A DNA stretch of 64,000 nucleotides from the NCBI RefSeq assembly GCF_023091745.1, contig NC_068913.1:19238001-19302000 (forward strand). Reading direction: 5' to 3'. The position numbers and the translations under genes are program-made. Positions 24,540 through 36,755 of this stretch are shown here, piece after piece. The notes below the pieces were generated by a model. It worked only from the letters and a program-made list of their open reading frames with translations. It had not been told where the DNA came from and ran no database searches. Every line of letters begins with the position of its first letter. Position 1 is the stretch's first letter. The stretch comes from Budorcas taxicolor. Its lineage: Eukaryota; Chordata; Mammalia; Artiodactyla; Bovidae.

Positions 24540-25078
24540 ACCAGGAAGTAAAAAGACATTCTTATCACGAGCCAGAGAATTCATGGCTAAGAAACCTGTT
24601 ACTCCTTTGCTAATTAGCTACCTAAGACCCAAACTCTTTTATTTTGTGAATTCTTTACAACTATTTTTTGTCTAAAAAGTGTAAAGCCTGCCTGCTTCGC
24701 TCACTTCTTTGAACCTCATAACTTTGGGGATACTGTAAATACAAAATTAAACTTGTTTCTCTTTGGTTAATCTGTCTTGAATGTGAATGTGAAGTCACTC
24801 AATCATGTCCGACTCTCTGCGATCCCATGGACTGTAGCCTACCAGGCTCCTCTGTCTATGGGATTTTCCAGGCAATAGTACTGGAGTGGATTGTCATTTT
24901 CTTCTCCAAAGGATCTTCCCAACCCAGGGATCAAACCCAGGTCTCCTGTATTGTAGATAGACGCTTTACCATCTGAGCCACCAGGGAAGTCTAATCTGTC
25001 TTACATCTATTTAATTTTTAGACTGACCAAACAACCTAGATGGGAAGAAAGAAAATGTGTTCCTCCCCTACAGTGAAT
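24540..25078 (+). repeat. Possible old LTR relic, split by a Bov-tA
   Basis: The pattern ttttgtctaaaaagtgtaaa, gatactgtaaatacaaaatt (a weak poly(A)-signal context), then after the SINE aaaatgtgttcctcccctac resembles the R-U5 end of an old mammalian retrovirus-like LTR. No family can be named, and the 5' boundary is a guess. Confidence 0.3.
24779..24991 (-). repeat. Bov-tA SINE with target duplication
   Basis: Reverse element with head ctgagccaccagggaagt at its right end. An 11-bp duplication, taatctgtctt, occurs at 24768-24778 and 24992-25002. Confidence 0.9.
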
Positions 25079-25080
25079 TA

Positions 25081-25280
25081 TTGTTGTTGTTGGTTAGTTA
25101 CTAAGTCTTATCTGACTCTTTTGTGACCCTGCTAGGCTCTTCTGTCCACGGAATTCTCCAAGCAAAGATACTGGAGTGGGTTGCTGTTCCCTTCTCCAGG
25201 GAATCTTCCAAACCCAGGGATCAAACCCATGTCTCTTGCATTGGCAGATAGATTTTTTACCACTGAAACACCAGAAAAAC
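25081..25280 (-). repeat. Bov-tA SINE
   Basis: Reverse, full-length but diverged. It has a (GTT)n tail at its left end and the head region ccactgaaacaccagaaaaa at its right end. Confidence 0.82.
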
Positions 25281-25309
25281 TCACAATATGTTATATATGT
25301 ACATACATA

Positions 25310-25553
25310 GGGGCTTCCCTGATAGCTCAGTTGATAAAGAATCTGCCTGCAATGCAGGAGACTCCAGGTTGATTCCTGGGTCAGGAAGATCTTCTGGAGA
25401 AGGGATAGGCTACCACTCCAGTATTCTTGGGCTTCCCTTGTGTCTCAGATGGTGGAGAATACACCTGCAATGTGGGAGGCCTAGGTTTGATCCCTGGGTT
25501 GGGAAGATCCCCTGGAAAGGGGAAAGGCTACCCACTCCAATATTTGGGCCTAT
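25310..25553 (+). repeat. Dimeric Bov-tA SINE
   Basis: Two tandem tRNA-derived heads: gggcttccctgatagctcag at about 25312, and gggcttcccttgtgtctcag at about 25430 after ccactccagtattctt. It lacks the Bov-A 3' tail seen in the dimer at 21049. Confidence 0.82.
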
Positions 25554-25607
25554 GGCAAAATTACAGCTATAGCCTCTCAGCTCTGAAGAACAAAGAGGTG
25601 GGGGAAA

Positions 25608-26080
25608 GTTCAGTTCCGTTCAGTCACTCAGTCGTGTCCAACTTTTTGCAAGCCAATGGACTGCAGCATGCCAGGCCCCCCTGTCCATCACTGACTCCCT
25701 GAGTTTACTCAACCTCAAATCTATTGAGTCGGTGATGCCATCCAACCATCTCATCCTCTGTCGTCCCCTTCTCCTCCTGCCAATCTTTCCTAGTATCAGG
25801 GTCTTTTCAAACGAGTCAGCTCTTTGCATCAGGTGACAAAAGTATTGGAGTTTCAACTTCAGCATTAGTCCTTCCAATGAATATTCAGGACTGATCTTCT
25901 TTAGAGTGGACTGGTTGGATCTCCTTGCAGTCCAAGGGACTCTCAAGAGTCTTCTCCAACACCACAATTCAAAAGCATCAATTCTTCAGTACTCAGCTTT
26001 CTTTATAGTCCAACTCTCATATCCATACATGACTACTAGAAAAACCATAGCTTTGACTAGATGGACCTTTGTTGGCAGGT
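25608..26080 (-). mobile_element. BovB LINE, antisense 3' end
   Basis: Begins with the BovB 3' end (ccgttcagtcactcagtcgt) and runs to the position equivalent to LVKAMVF (agctttgactagatggacct). On the minus strand, 25620-25967 stays open and encodes the C-terminal region (MWCWRRLLRVPWTARRSNQS). Confidence 0.88.
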
Positions 26081-26430
26081 CAGTATGTATGTGATTTTGG
26101 TGAAGGGGATATTTGTGAAGATAAGCATACATTTTTTTTGAGAAGGTTGTTGCTAGTCATGAGGAACAGATGTCTCCAGTAATGATTCTAGTGCTTTTTA
26201 GATTTGAGATGCAAGAAATTGGGTTTGTAAAACCTCCTGAAATTATCTACCTGAAGGCCTGTTCTGCCAGTGTTTCCCAGAGGACAGAGTGACTCATTCC
26301 TGATCTCCATCTTGAATTCATTTCAGAGTGTTCAGCGAAGGCAGTGGCTAGTGACTTAATCCTTGTTAGAAGCAGATTCAAATGATCATTTTTGTTGGCA
26401 AGTCTGTTCCTGGAATAGAACTATCCCGAA
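26081..26430. other. No gene seen
   Basis: Unassigned unique sequence. Confidence 0.4.
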
Positions 26431-26645
26431 GGGCTTCCTTGGTGGCTCAGATGATAAAGAACCTACTTGCAATGAAAGAGACGAGGATTCAGTCCCTGGG
26501 TCAGGAAGATCCCCTGGAGAAGGAAATGACAACCCATTCCAATATTCTCACCTGGGGAATCCCATGGACAGAAGAGCCTGGATAGCTATAATACATGGTG
26601 TCACAAAGAATCGGACATGACTGAACAGCTAACACTTACACTTTC
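26431..26645 (+). repeat. Bov-tA SINE
   Basis: Full-length forward element: agggcttccttggtggctca to atcggacatgactgaacagc, with a short (CACTTA)-like end. Confidence 0.85.
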
Positions 26646-26930
26646 CAGAGACATCTGAAATGAATAAGGGCTAAGTGTGGTGGGGAGAACATGGCAGGGC
26701 CTAGAGATCAGCCTGCCTTCTTGTCCCATTGTCTCTACCTGGCTCACCAAATATCTATTTACCAAATATTTGTTTTTCCCCTCTCCCTCTGAATTGCCTT
26801 TCTCCACTTAGAAGTCCCAAACCACTACCCCTAACATATTCTTTGTCTGTAACTGAAAATAAAATAAGTGTTTAAAGTGAAGATTTCAGTCATTTCAGTA
26901 AGTTATTTGATTTTTCTGGCTCTCTCCCAT

Positions 26931-27113
26931 GAAAATGAAGTGTTAGTCACTCAGTCCTGTTTGACTTTTTGCAATGCCAGGCTCTTCTGTCCATGAGCCT
27001 TCTCAGGCAAGAATTGTGGAGTAGGTTGCCATTCCCTTCTCCAGGGGATTTTCCTGATCCTGTGATGGAACCCAGGTCTCCTGTATTGCAGGCAAATTCT
27101 TTATCATTTGAGA
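26931..27113 (-). repeat. Bov-tA SINE, decayed
   Basis: Reverse element with an internal deletion. gttagtcactcagtcctgtt marks its 3' end, and ctccaggggattttcctgat and tctcctgtattgcaggcaaa mark the tRNA-derived part. Confidence 0.8.
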
Positions 27114-29149
27114 TGCCATGTATACATATTATTAAAATTTTGTTTTATTTTATCCTGTTTGTCTGTTTCATGTCAGTTTAATTAAGACCAGCCAGAAGAA
27201 TCTAGAAGTACAGAGGAAAATTTCTTCCTCTCTGACATATCTTATCTCTGCTCCTAGCAACTCATGCATTGCTCAAATGTTGTTTCTCCTGTCAGATGAT
27301 GTTTATAAAATCAGCAAGGTAACTGGGCTTCTTGAATTCGCAGAGTTTCTTTTTTTTTTTTTTTAATGCAGTGATAGAGGTAGTACTTGGCAAATAAGAG
27401 AATGTTGGAAGAGGAAACTCAATATATCGCTATATGTGTCCTAAATGATAAATATAGATTGAAGTTGATTGCATCCCTTGATGTGCCTTTCCACATTCCT
27501 TTTGTGTATAATAATGCCACCAGTAGGTAGTGGAGGCAAAGAGGAGATCTGAATAGGTAATGATGCTCATTTGCCACATGCAGGAACATTGCAAAAGTGC
27601 CCTTCTGCATTTACCATGTTAGAGGGGGAAAATGATAAGGAGTTTGCTTTAGAAATACATTATAAAAAGGAAAATTGATCTTTGTCTATGTTTGTCCTCT
27701 TTTGTTGTTGTGGGAACAATATTGAATGCTTTCTTGAAACTACTAATCAATTGCTATCTTCCTCCCAACAATCCTTTCTATCACTGTTTGATACTCTTTA
27801 TCCCGTTTCTCAGTACATGCTATATTAGGACTATTCATTCGCTGAAACATTTATTGAGTGCTTACCTGTAGTCCACACTGCATTAGGTGTTATGGAGAGT
27901 AAATATGACTACAGAAGAGAAAATATTGTTTCTACCTTAAAGAAGATATTAGTCTTTCTATACCCAACACAATCTGACTGTTGATTGCTTTTAAGGTGGT
28001 TATGAGAAATGAAGTAAATATGCATTTTGTCACCAAGTATAAATATAACATCTGTATTTAAAATTCTACTATAAACCTATCTTCCACAATTTTCCTACTT
28101 TTCAACACATTTTCCTCATTTCTTTAAAATATAATGCTAAAATCCAACATTCCTTGAGATAGTGCAATGTTTTTGCCACATCAACTCCATTATTATTAAT
28201 CATCTTAAAACATTGTGTTGCATTACAGTAAATATTTTATCCTTTATTGGAAAGTATGATTGATTTTACTAAGCATTACTTTTATAATTGAGACAGAAAT
28301 AATTACAGATTTTTTCACTCCTCCTACTTATAGAATCTAAGGAGATTTTGAGATTTTCCTGTTCTCCCCTGGTTCTTAAGAGGTAATTGGGGAATCTCAA
28401 AGGACCTTTGACAGTGATTCATATAACAAAGAACTGAATCAGTAGAAGTCAGGGCAAAAAACTGGGCTGGTCAGACTTTGAGAATTTATTAAATAAAAAT
28501 ATTACAAACAGAGAGAAAAGGTACTTGAAGCCAGATGCTGTATAGACTTTGAGGAGACAGACAAATGAAGAGAAATTTTAGGATATATTTAGAAAGCATG
28601 CTATACAGTGACCTGCCTCTTGTCTCTTTCATCCTTACCACAGCACTCCTGCCTATCAATAAACAAATACATACTCAAGTTACTTTTAATATATTTCAGA
28701 TGAAAAAAATCACAATCAATTACAAGGCAAACTATATTAGGCTTATTTGGATGTCAAAAAGTGGAAAAGCATTTTACTCATATGATATTGATCAGGTGTC
28801 TGCAGCTTTTAAGTTGCTTAGTAATCGAGTGATGACCCTTTTACTTCTTTAAAAATGTTACAAAAAACCCAGCTAACACTTATGAAAAGTACTTTTATTT
28901 TAAACAAATAGACAGTATACTAGGTATGCAGAAATTCCAATGTGACAGTCCGTGTGTGACCCAAGCAGCTATTTTCCAAAAGTCTTCCAGGTAATTTTAA
29001 TGAGCATCTGGTATCTGGAACCCCTGGTGAATACTCTGATAGTTTTCCTGTTTGGGAGAATTGCCAGGAAAATGACTTGGTGTTAAGGAATGATTGGGCT
29101 AGGCAGTGGAAGATATTTGCCCATTTTTGGTAAATCTGTGTACTCTGTA
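27114..29149. other. No gene seen; possible L2/MIR-type trace near 27835-27975
   Basis: About 2 kb of mostly unassigned sequence. A T-run at about 27349-27364 stands alone. The part at 27835-27975 (aaacatttattgagtgctta, gcattaggtgttatgg) resembles the 3' end of an ancient L2-type element in antisense. The part near 28988-29020 vaguely recalls a MER5 end. A 95-codon open stretch at 28565-28852 is unrecognised. Confidence 0.35.
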
Positions 29150-29356
29150 GGGCTTCCCTTGTGGCTCAGACTGTAAAGAAACTCCCTGCAATTCAGGAGA
29201 CCCAGGTTTGATCCCTGGGTTGGGAAGATCACCTGGAGAAGGAAGTGGCAACCCACGCCGGTAATTTTGCCTGGAAAATTCCATGGACAGAGGAGCCTGG
29301 TGGGCTACAGTCCATGAGGTCACAAAAAGTCAGACATGACTGAGCTAACACTTTTA
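29150..29356 (+). repeat. Bov-tA SINE
   Basis: Full-length forward element from gggcttcccttgtggctcag to gtcagacatgactgagctaa. No clean target duplication was seen. Confidence 0.87.
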
Positions 29357-29689
29357 CTATGCACTCTTTAACAAATATTGAGACAAATATTTCGGCGAAT
29401 TTTCATTTGTGCTTTAACTAATTGCGCTGTACACAAGCTTCATTTTCCCTAAGTTTTCTTACAGTTTCTGTCTTCACTGACATCTTTAAAAACTCCTTCC
29501 CTCCTCCATAATTATATAGCTATTACCCTATGTTCTTTTCCGCGTTTTCTATGTACTCAATAGTAACATGCTGTAGCTTTGTGAGGTGGGAGGAGATAGG
29601 GTGAAGGAATGAGTTCTGAATATCATTAAATTTTGAGGTTATGCTATCTTTATACAATTAACTGTTATGCTTTCCAAACATTTCTGTTT

Positions 29690-30250
29690 GCCATAACAAT
29701 TTAAGGATGTAAAGCCCTTGCTCTTTTTTTGTTTGAAAGTTTGAAAGAATTCTTTATTCAACTGGATTTACCTTTGTACTATAACTAGTGCTCTATAATT
29801 ATTTTTCAAATTTTGACTCTCAGGATATTCAAATATTCTGCCTTTTCTTTAATCATCATTAATTAGCTATATCATTAAATTATTCATTTCACACATATTT
29901 TCAAAATACTGATTCATGTATATTTTCTTATAGCATCTTTAGTCCAAATATAAAGTCACATCCTGTTGCATTTTTAATGTTAGTTAAACAGTCTTCTTTT
30001 TATTTTGCTAATTTTTCTAGTCAGCACTTTGTCAGTCTTTTCAGAGAACTAGGTCTTTGAGTTACTTTTTTAAAACTACAATTTTTCCTATATACCAACT
30101 GATTTAAAAAAATCCCTTAAATTTCATTTTAAAATATGAAAACAAAAAGTAATACGCTATAGATCTTATTAAGAATTAACTTATGAAACTTTTACCTTTA
30201 CAGTGTTTTTATTTTATCACAATTTAACAGACATTTCCCCCAAATTTACA
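29690..30250 (-). mobile_element. Possible ancient L1 relic
   Basis: The section cagtcttttcagagaactag near 30035 matches the antisense ORF2 landmark usually read as a ...LFKELV segment. Neighbouring sequence is compatible but heavily eroded. Confidence 0.35.
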
Positions 30251-30424
30251 ATTATAAACTCTTCACTAGGTTTTTGTAGTGTTTTTGATTGGTTGGCTTC
30301 TCTCTCTCTCAGTTTAATGTTTTCTTTATCATCCAAATGATATTTAAAAAATTTTAAAGTATTTTTGTCTGTACATACATGAGCATCCACATTGGCCTTT
30401 TAAGAATTTAACCAAGCCTAACTG

Positions 30425-31080
30425 GACATGGAACTACAGACTGGTTCCAAATAGGAAAAGGAGCACATCAAAACTGTATATTGTCACCCTGCTTATTTAA
30501 CTTCCATGCAGAGTACATCATGAGAAATGCTGGGCTGGAAGAGGCACAAGCTGGAATCAAGATTGCTGGGAGAAATATCAATAACCTCAGATATGCAGAT
30601 GACACCACCATTTTGGAGAAAGCGAAGAGGAACTAAAGAGCCTCTTGATGAAAGTGAAAGAGGAGAGTGAAAACGTTGGCTGAAAGCTCAACATTCAGAA
30701 AACAAAGATCATGGCATCTGGTCCCATCGCTTCATGGGAAATAGATGGGGAAACAGTGGAAACAGTGTCAGACTTTATTTTGGGGGGCTCCAAAATCACT
30801 GCAGATTATGATTGCATCCATGAAATTAAAAGACGCTTACTCCTTGGAAGAAAAGTTATGACCAACCTAGATAGCACACTGAAAAGCAGAGACATTACTT
30901 TGCCAACAAAGTTCTGTCTAGTCAAGGCTATGGTTTTTCCTGTAGTCATGTATGGATGTGAGAGTTGGACTGTGAAGAAGGCTGAGCGCTGAAGAGTTGG
31001 TGCTTTGAACTGTGGTGTTGAAGAAGACTCTTGAGAGTCCCTTGGACTGCAGCGAGATCCAGCCAGTCCATTCTGACTGC
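30425..31080 (+). mobile_element. BovB LINE, internal 3' part, 3' truncated
   Basis: Forward BovB beginning upstream of the RT palm (ggacatggaactacagactg), through the MSPCLFN-like and YADD segments (frame shifted near 30615) and the C-terminal WTVKKAE segment. It stops near 31076 inside the EISPG segment, where a Bov-A fragment takes over. It carries the stop TGA at 30681-30683 that is shared with three other BovB copies here. Confidence 0.88.
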
Positions 31081-31213
31081 AAAGAAGGCAATGGCACCCC
31101 ACTCCAGTACTCTTGCCTGGAAAATCCCATGGATGGAGGAGCCTGGTGGGCTGCAGTCCATGGATCGCTAAGAGTCGGACAGGACTGAGAGACTTCACTT
31201 TCATTTTTCACTT
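31080..31213 (+). repeat. Partial Bov-A SINE abutting BovB
   Basis: Forward Bov-A half (aagaaggcaatggcacccca to gtcggacaggactgagagac), joined directly to a BovB copy that lacks its own 3' end. Confidence 0.8.
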
Positions 31214-31221
31214 TCAAACAT

Positions 31222-31374
31222 TAGAGAAGGAAATGGCATGGGGAATCTACAGGCAAGAATACTGGAGTGGGTTGTCATGCTCTCCTCCAGGGGATCTTCC
31301 CAACCCAGGGATTGAATCCAGGTCTTCTACATTGCAGGTGGATTCTTTACCATATGAGCCACCAGGGAAGCCAA
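31222..31374 (-). repeat. Partial Bov-tA SINE
   Basis: Reverse element lacking the 3' tail. It runs from aggcaagaatactggagtgg to atgagccaccagggaagcc. Confidence 0.82.
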
Positions 31375-31497
31375 ATCTACTAGTTAAATATGTTATTATT
31401 CCATTACTAGGAAGAGTTACTTTGAAATATATTTGGTGGTATTTTCTGTTACTTGGTATTTAATTAAAGTCTTTTGAATTGATTTACTTATAAAATG

Positions 31498-31512
31498 CAA
31501 ACTTAATTTCTT
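31498..31512. repeat. Left target-site duplication of the compound L1
   Basis: caaacttaatttctt. The identical 15-bp sequence lies at 36741-36755, at the far end of the L1 complex. Confidence 0.85.
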
Positions 31513-32204
31513 TTTATTTAAATATAAATTTATTTATTTTAATTGGAGGTTAATTACTTTACAATATTGTATTGGTTTTGCCATACATCAACATGAATCT
31601 GCCACAGGTATACATGTGTTCCCCATCCTGAACCCCCCTCCCTCCTCCCTCCCTGTACCATACCCTCTGGGTCATCCCAGTGTACCAGCCCCAAGCATCC
31701 AGTATCATGCATTGAACCTGGACTGGCGATTTGTTTCATATATGATATTATACATATTTCAGTGCCATTCTCCCAAATCATTCCACCCTCTCCCTCACCC
31801 ACAGAGTCCAAAAGACTGTTATATACATCTGTGTCTCTTGCTGTCTCACATACAGGGTTATTGTTACCATCTTTCTAAATTCCATACATATGTATTAGTA
31901 ACTGTATTGGTGTTTTTCTTTCTGGCTTACTTCACTCTGTATAATAGGCTCCAGTTTCATCCACCTCATTAGAACTGATTCAAATGTATTCTTTTTAATG
32001 GTTGAGTAATACTCCATTGTGTATATGTACCACAGCTTTCTTATCCATTCATCTGATGGACATCCAGGTTGCTTCCATGACCTGGCTATTATAAACAGTG
32101 CTGAGATGAACATTGGGGTACACGTGTCTCTTTCAATTCTAGTTTCCTCGGTATGTATGCACAGCAGTGGGATTTCTGGGTCATAAGTCAGCTCTATTTC
32201 CAGA
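31513..32204 (-). mobile_element. L1 3' end, copy A of the compound insertion
   Basis: Antisense L1 3'-UTR and ORF2 C-terminal part, starting at the A/T-rich tail next to the left target duplication. On the minus strand the ORF2 end reads EWIRKLWYIYTMEYYSTIKK. It stops at ctatttccagatttttt, exactly where the A-rich tail of copy B begins. No continuation of copy A is visible beyond copy B. Confidence 0.88.
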
Positions 32205-34537
32205 TTTTTTGTTTGTTTGTTTTATTTATTTTTTATTTTTAATATAAATTTATTCATTTTAATTGGAGGCTAATTATTTTACAATATTGTATTGGTTTTA
32301 CCATACATCAACATGAATCCACCACAAGTATACACGTGTTCCACATCCTGAACCCCCCTTCCTCCTCCCTCCCTGTACCATCCCTTTGGGTCATCCCAGT
32401 GCACCAGCCCCAAGCATCAGTATCATGCATCGAACCTGGACTGGTGATTCATTTCATATATGATATTATACATGTTTCAATGCCATTCTCCCAAATCAAC
32501 CCACCCTCTCCCTCTCCCAGAGCCCAAAAGACTGTTCTATACATCTGTGTCTCTTTTCCTGTCTAGCATACAGGGTTATCATTACCACCTTTCTAAATTC
32601 CATATATATGTGTTAGTATACTGTATTGGTATTTTTCTTTCTGGCTTACTTCACTCTGTATAATAGGCTCCAGTTTCATCCACCTCATTAGAACTGATTC
32701 AAATGCATTCCTTTTAATGGCTGAGTGATACTCCATTGTGTATATGTACCACAGCTTTCGTATCCATTCATCTGCTGATGGACATCTAGGTTGCTTCCAT
32801 GTCCTGACTATTACAAACAGTACTGTGATGAACATTGGGGTACACGTGTCTCTTTCAATTCTGGTTTCCTCAGTGTGTATGCCCAGAAGTGGATTGCTGG
32901 GTCATAAGGCAGTTCTATTTCCAGTTTTTTAGGGAATCTCCACACTGTTCTCCATAGTTGCTCTACTAGTTTGCATTCCCACCAACAGTGTAAGAGAGTT
33001 CCTTTTTCTCCACACCCTCTCCAGCATTTAATACTTGTAGACTTTTGGATTGCAGCCATTCTGACTGGTGTGAAATGGTACTTCATTGTGGTTTTGATTT
33101 GCATTTCTCTGATAATGAGTAATATTGAGCATCTTTTCATGTGTTTGTTAGCCATCCGTATGTCTTCTTTGGAGAAATGTCTATTTAGCTCTTTGGCCCA
33201 TTTTTTGATTGGGTCATTTATTTTTCTGGAATTGAGCTGCATAAGTTGCTTGTATATTTTTGAGATAATTTGTTTGCCAGTTGCTCCATTTGCTATTATT
33301 TTCTCCCATTCCAAAGGCTGTCTTTTCACCTTGCTTATAGTTTCTTTTGTTGTGCAGAAGCTTTTAAGTTTAATTAGGTCCCATTTGTTTATTTTTGCTT
33401 TGATTTCCAGTATTCTGGGGGGTGAGTGATAGAGGATCCTGCTGTGATTTATGTCGGAGAGTGTTTTGCCTATGTTCTCCACTAGGAGTTTTATAGTTTC
33501 TGGTCTTACATTTAGATCTTTAACCCATTTTGAGTTTATTTTTGTTTATGGCGTTAGAAAGTGTTCTAGTTTCATTCTTTTACAAGTGGTTGACCAGTTT
33601 TCCCAGCACCACTTGTTAAAGAGATTGTCTTTTCTCCATTGTATATTCTTGCCTCCTTTGTCAAAGATAAGGTGTCCATAGGTGCATGAATTTATTTCTG
33701 AGCTTTCTATTTTCTTCCATGGATCTATATTTCTGTCTTTGTGCCAGTACCATACTGTCTTGATGACTATGGCTTTGTAGTAGAGCCAGAAGTCAGGCAG
33801 GTTAATTCCTCCAGTTCCATTCTTCTTTCTCAAGATTGCTTTGGCTATTCAAAGTTTTTTTGCATTTCCATACAAATTGTGAAATTATTTGTTCTGGCTC
33901 TGTGAAAAATACTGTTGGTAACTTGATAGGGATTGCATTGAATCTGTAGATGGCTTTGGGTAGTATACTCATTTTCACTATATTGATTCTTTCGATCCAT
34001 GAACATGGTATATTTCTCCATCTATTAGTGTCCTTTTTTATTTCTTTTACCAATGTTTTATAGTTTTCTATATATAGGTCTTTAGTTTCTTTAGGTAGAT
34101 ATATTCCTAAGTATTTTATTCTTTTCATTGCAATGGTGAATGGAATTGTTTCCTTAGTTTCTCTTTCTATTTTCTCATTATCAGTGTATAGAAATGCGAG
34201 GGATTTCTGTGTGCTAATTTTATATCCTGAAACTTTACTATATTCATTGATTAGCTCTAGTAATTTTCTGGTGGCGTCTTTAGGGTTTTCCATGTAGAGG
34301 ATCATGTCATCTGCAAACAGTAAGAGTTTTACTTCTTTACCAATTTGGATTCCTTTTATTTCTTTTTCTGCTCTGATTGCTGTAGCCAAAACTTCCAAAA
34401 CTTTGTTGAATAGTAGTGGTGAAAGTGGGCACCCTTGTCTTGTTCCTGACTTTAGGGGAAATGCTTTCAAGTTTTCACCATTGAGGATAATGTTTGCTAT
34501 GGTTTTGTCATATATAGCTATTATTATGTTGAGGTAA
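32205..34537 (-). mobile_element. L1 3' segment, copy B (ORF2 RT to poly(A) tail)
   Basis: Antisense L1 from an A-rich tail (32205-32250) through the 3'-UTR, the ORF2 cysteine-rich C-terminus (minus strand, RCWRGCGEKGTLLHCWWECK within 32811-33482), the middle (33546-33833) and the RT palm with FADD at about 34306-34317. Frames are broken between these blocks. It ends at 34536/34537, where the sequence flips to the plus-strand 5' part of the same element. Confidence 0.93.
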
Positions 34538-36740
34538 TCAAATTAACAAATATCAAACACAAAGAATAAATATTAAAAGCAGCAAGGGAAAAACAACAAA
34601 TAACACACAAGGGGATTCCCATAAGGATAACAGCTGATCTTTCAATAGAAACTCTTCAGACCAGGAGAGAATGGCAAGACATACTTAAAGTGATGAAAGA
34701 AAACAACCTACAGCCCAGATTACTGTACCCAGCAAGGATCTCATTCAAATATGAAGGAGAAATCAAAGCTTTACAGACAAGCAAAAGCTGAGAGAATTCA
34801 GCATCACCAAACCAGCTCTCCAACAAATGCTAAAGGATATTGTCTAGACAAGAAACACAAAAGGGTGTATAAACTTGAACCGAAAACAATAAAGTAAATG
34901 GCACCGGGATCATACTTATCAATAATTACCTTAAACATAAAGGGGTTGAATGCCCCAACCAAAAGACAAAGACTGGCTGAATGGATACAAAAACAAGACC
35001 CCTACATATGTTGTCTACAAGAGACCCACCTCAAAATAAGGGACACATACAGACTGAAAGTGAAGGGCTGGAAAAAGATATTCTGGCAAATAGAGACCGA
35101 AAGAAAGCAGGAGTAGCAATACTCATATCCGATAAAATAGACTTTAAAGCAAAGGCTGTGAAAAGAGACAAAGAAGGACACTACATAATGATCAAAGGAT
35201 CAATCCAAGAAGAAGATATAACAATTATAAATATATATGCACCCAACATAGGGGCACCACAATATGTAAGACAAATGCTAACAAGTATGAAAGGGAAAAT
35301 TAACAATAACACAATAATAGTGGGAGACTTTAATACCCCATTCACACCTATGGATAGATCAACTAAACAGAAAATTAACAAGGAAACACAAACTTTAAAT
35401 GATACAATAGACCAGTTAGACATAATTGATATCTTTAGTACATTTCACCCCAAATCAATGAATTTCACCTTTTTCTCAAGTGCACAAGGAACCTTCTCCA
35501 GGGTAGATCACATCCTGGGCCATAAATCTAGCTTTTGTAAATTCAAAAAAATTGAAATAATTCCAAGCATCTTTCCTGATCACAATGCGGTAAGATTAGA
35601 TATCAATTACAGGAGAAAAACTATTAAAAATTACAACATATGGAGGCTGAACAACACGCTGCTGAATAACCAACAAGTCACAGAAGAAATTTAAAAAAAA
35701 TCAAAATATGCATAGAGATGAATGAAAATGAAAACGCAACAACCCAAAACCTGTGGGACACTATAAAAGCAGTGCTAAGGAGAAAGTTCATAGCAATACA
35801 GGCATACCTCAAGAAACAAGAAAAAAGTCAAATAAATAACCTAACTCTACTCCCAAAGCAACTAGAAAAGGAAGAAATGAAGAACCCCAGGGTTAGTAGA
35901 AGGAAAGAAATCTTAAAACTTAGGGCAGAAGTAAATGCAAAAGAAACAAAAGGGACCATAGCCAAAATCAACAAAGCCAAAAGCTGGTTCTTTGAAAGGA
36001 TAAATAAAATTGACAAATCATTAGCCAGACTCATCAAGAAACAAAGGGAGAAAAATCAAATCAATAACATTAGAAATCAAAATGGAGAGATCACAACAGA
36101 CAACACAAAAATACAAAGGATCATAAGAGACTACTATCAGCAATTATATGCCAATAAAATGGACAGCGTGGAAGAAATGGACAAATTCTTAGAAAACAAC
36201 TTTCCAAAACTGAACCAGGAAGAAATAGAAAAGCACAGAAATTGAAACTGTAATTCGAAATCTTCCAGCAAACAAAAGCCCAGGTCCAGACGGCTTCACA
36301 GCTGAATTCTACCAAAAATTTCGAGAAGAGCTAACATCTATCGTACTCAAACTCTTCCAGAAAATTGCAGAGGAAGGGAAACTTCCAAACTCATTCTATG
36401 AGGCCACCATCACCTTAATACCAAAACCCTACAAAGATGCCAGAGAAAAAGAAAACTACAGGCCAATATCACTGATGAACATAGATGCAAAAATCCTTAA
36501 CAAAATTCTGGCAATCAGAATCCAACAACACATTAAAAAGATCATACACCATGACCAAATGGGCTTTATCCCAGGGATGCAAGGATTCTTCAATATCTGC
36601 AAATCAATCAATGTAATTCACCACATTAACAAATTGAAAAATAAAAGCCATATGATCATCAACAGATGCAGAGAAATTCTTTGACAAAATTCAACATCCA
36701 TTTATGATAAACACTCTCTAGAAAGCAGGAATAGAAGGAA
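34538..36740 (+). mobile_element. Inverted 5' segment of L1 (ORF1 C-terminus, APE domain, start of RT)
   Basis: Plus-strand L1. The ORF1p C-terminal domain is at 34570-34790 (IPIRITADLSIETLQTRREW). ORF2 starts at ATG 34898 with the apurinic-like endonuclease domain (34898-35694, frameshift near 35085; IIVGDFNTP and FPDHNAVRL motifs), then the coiled region (35718-36245) and the beginning of RT (SPGPDGFTAEFY, ISLMNIDAKILNK, 36255-36700). It ends at gaaggaa near 36740. The next L1 codons are found at the start of copy B, so the two halves were one element. Confidence 0.93.
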
Positions 36741-36755
36741 CAAACTTAATTTCTT
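36741..36755. repeat. Right target-site duplication of the compound L1
   Basis: caaacttaatttctt, identical to 31498-31512. Confidence 0.85.

Noticed and set aside
28565..28852. 95-codon open stretch as a possible exon
   Set aside because: No clear acceptor or donor and no recognisable similarity. Kept as unassigned DNA.
32971..33429. 152-codon hydrophobic plus-strand open stretch resembling a membrane protein
   Set aside because: It lies opposite the L1 ORF2 C-terminal region. The hydrophobicity arises from the A-rich L1 sense strand read in reverse.
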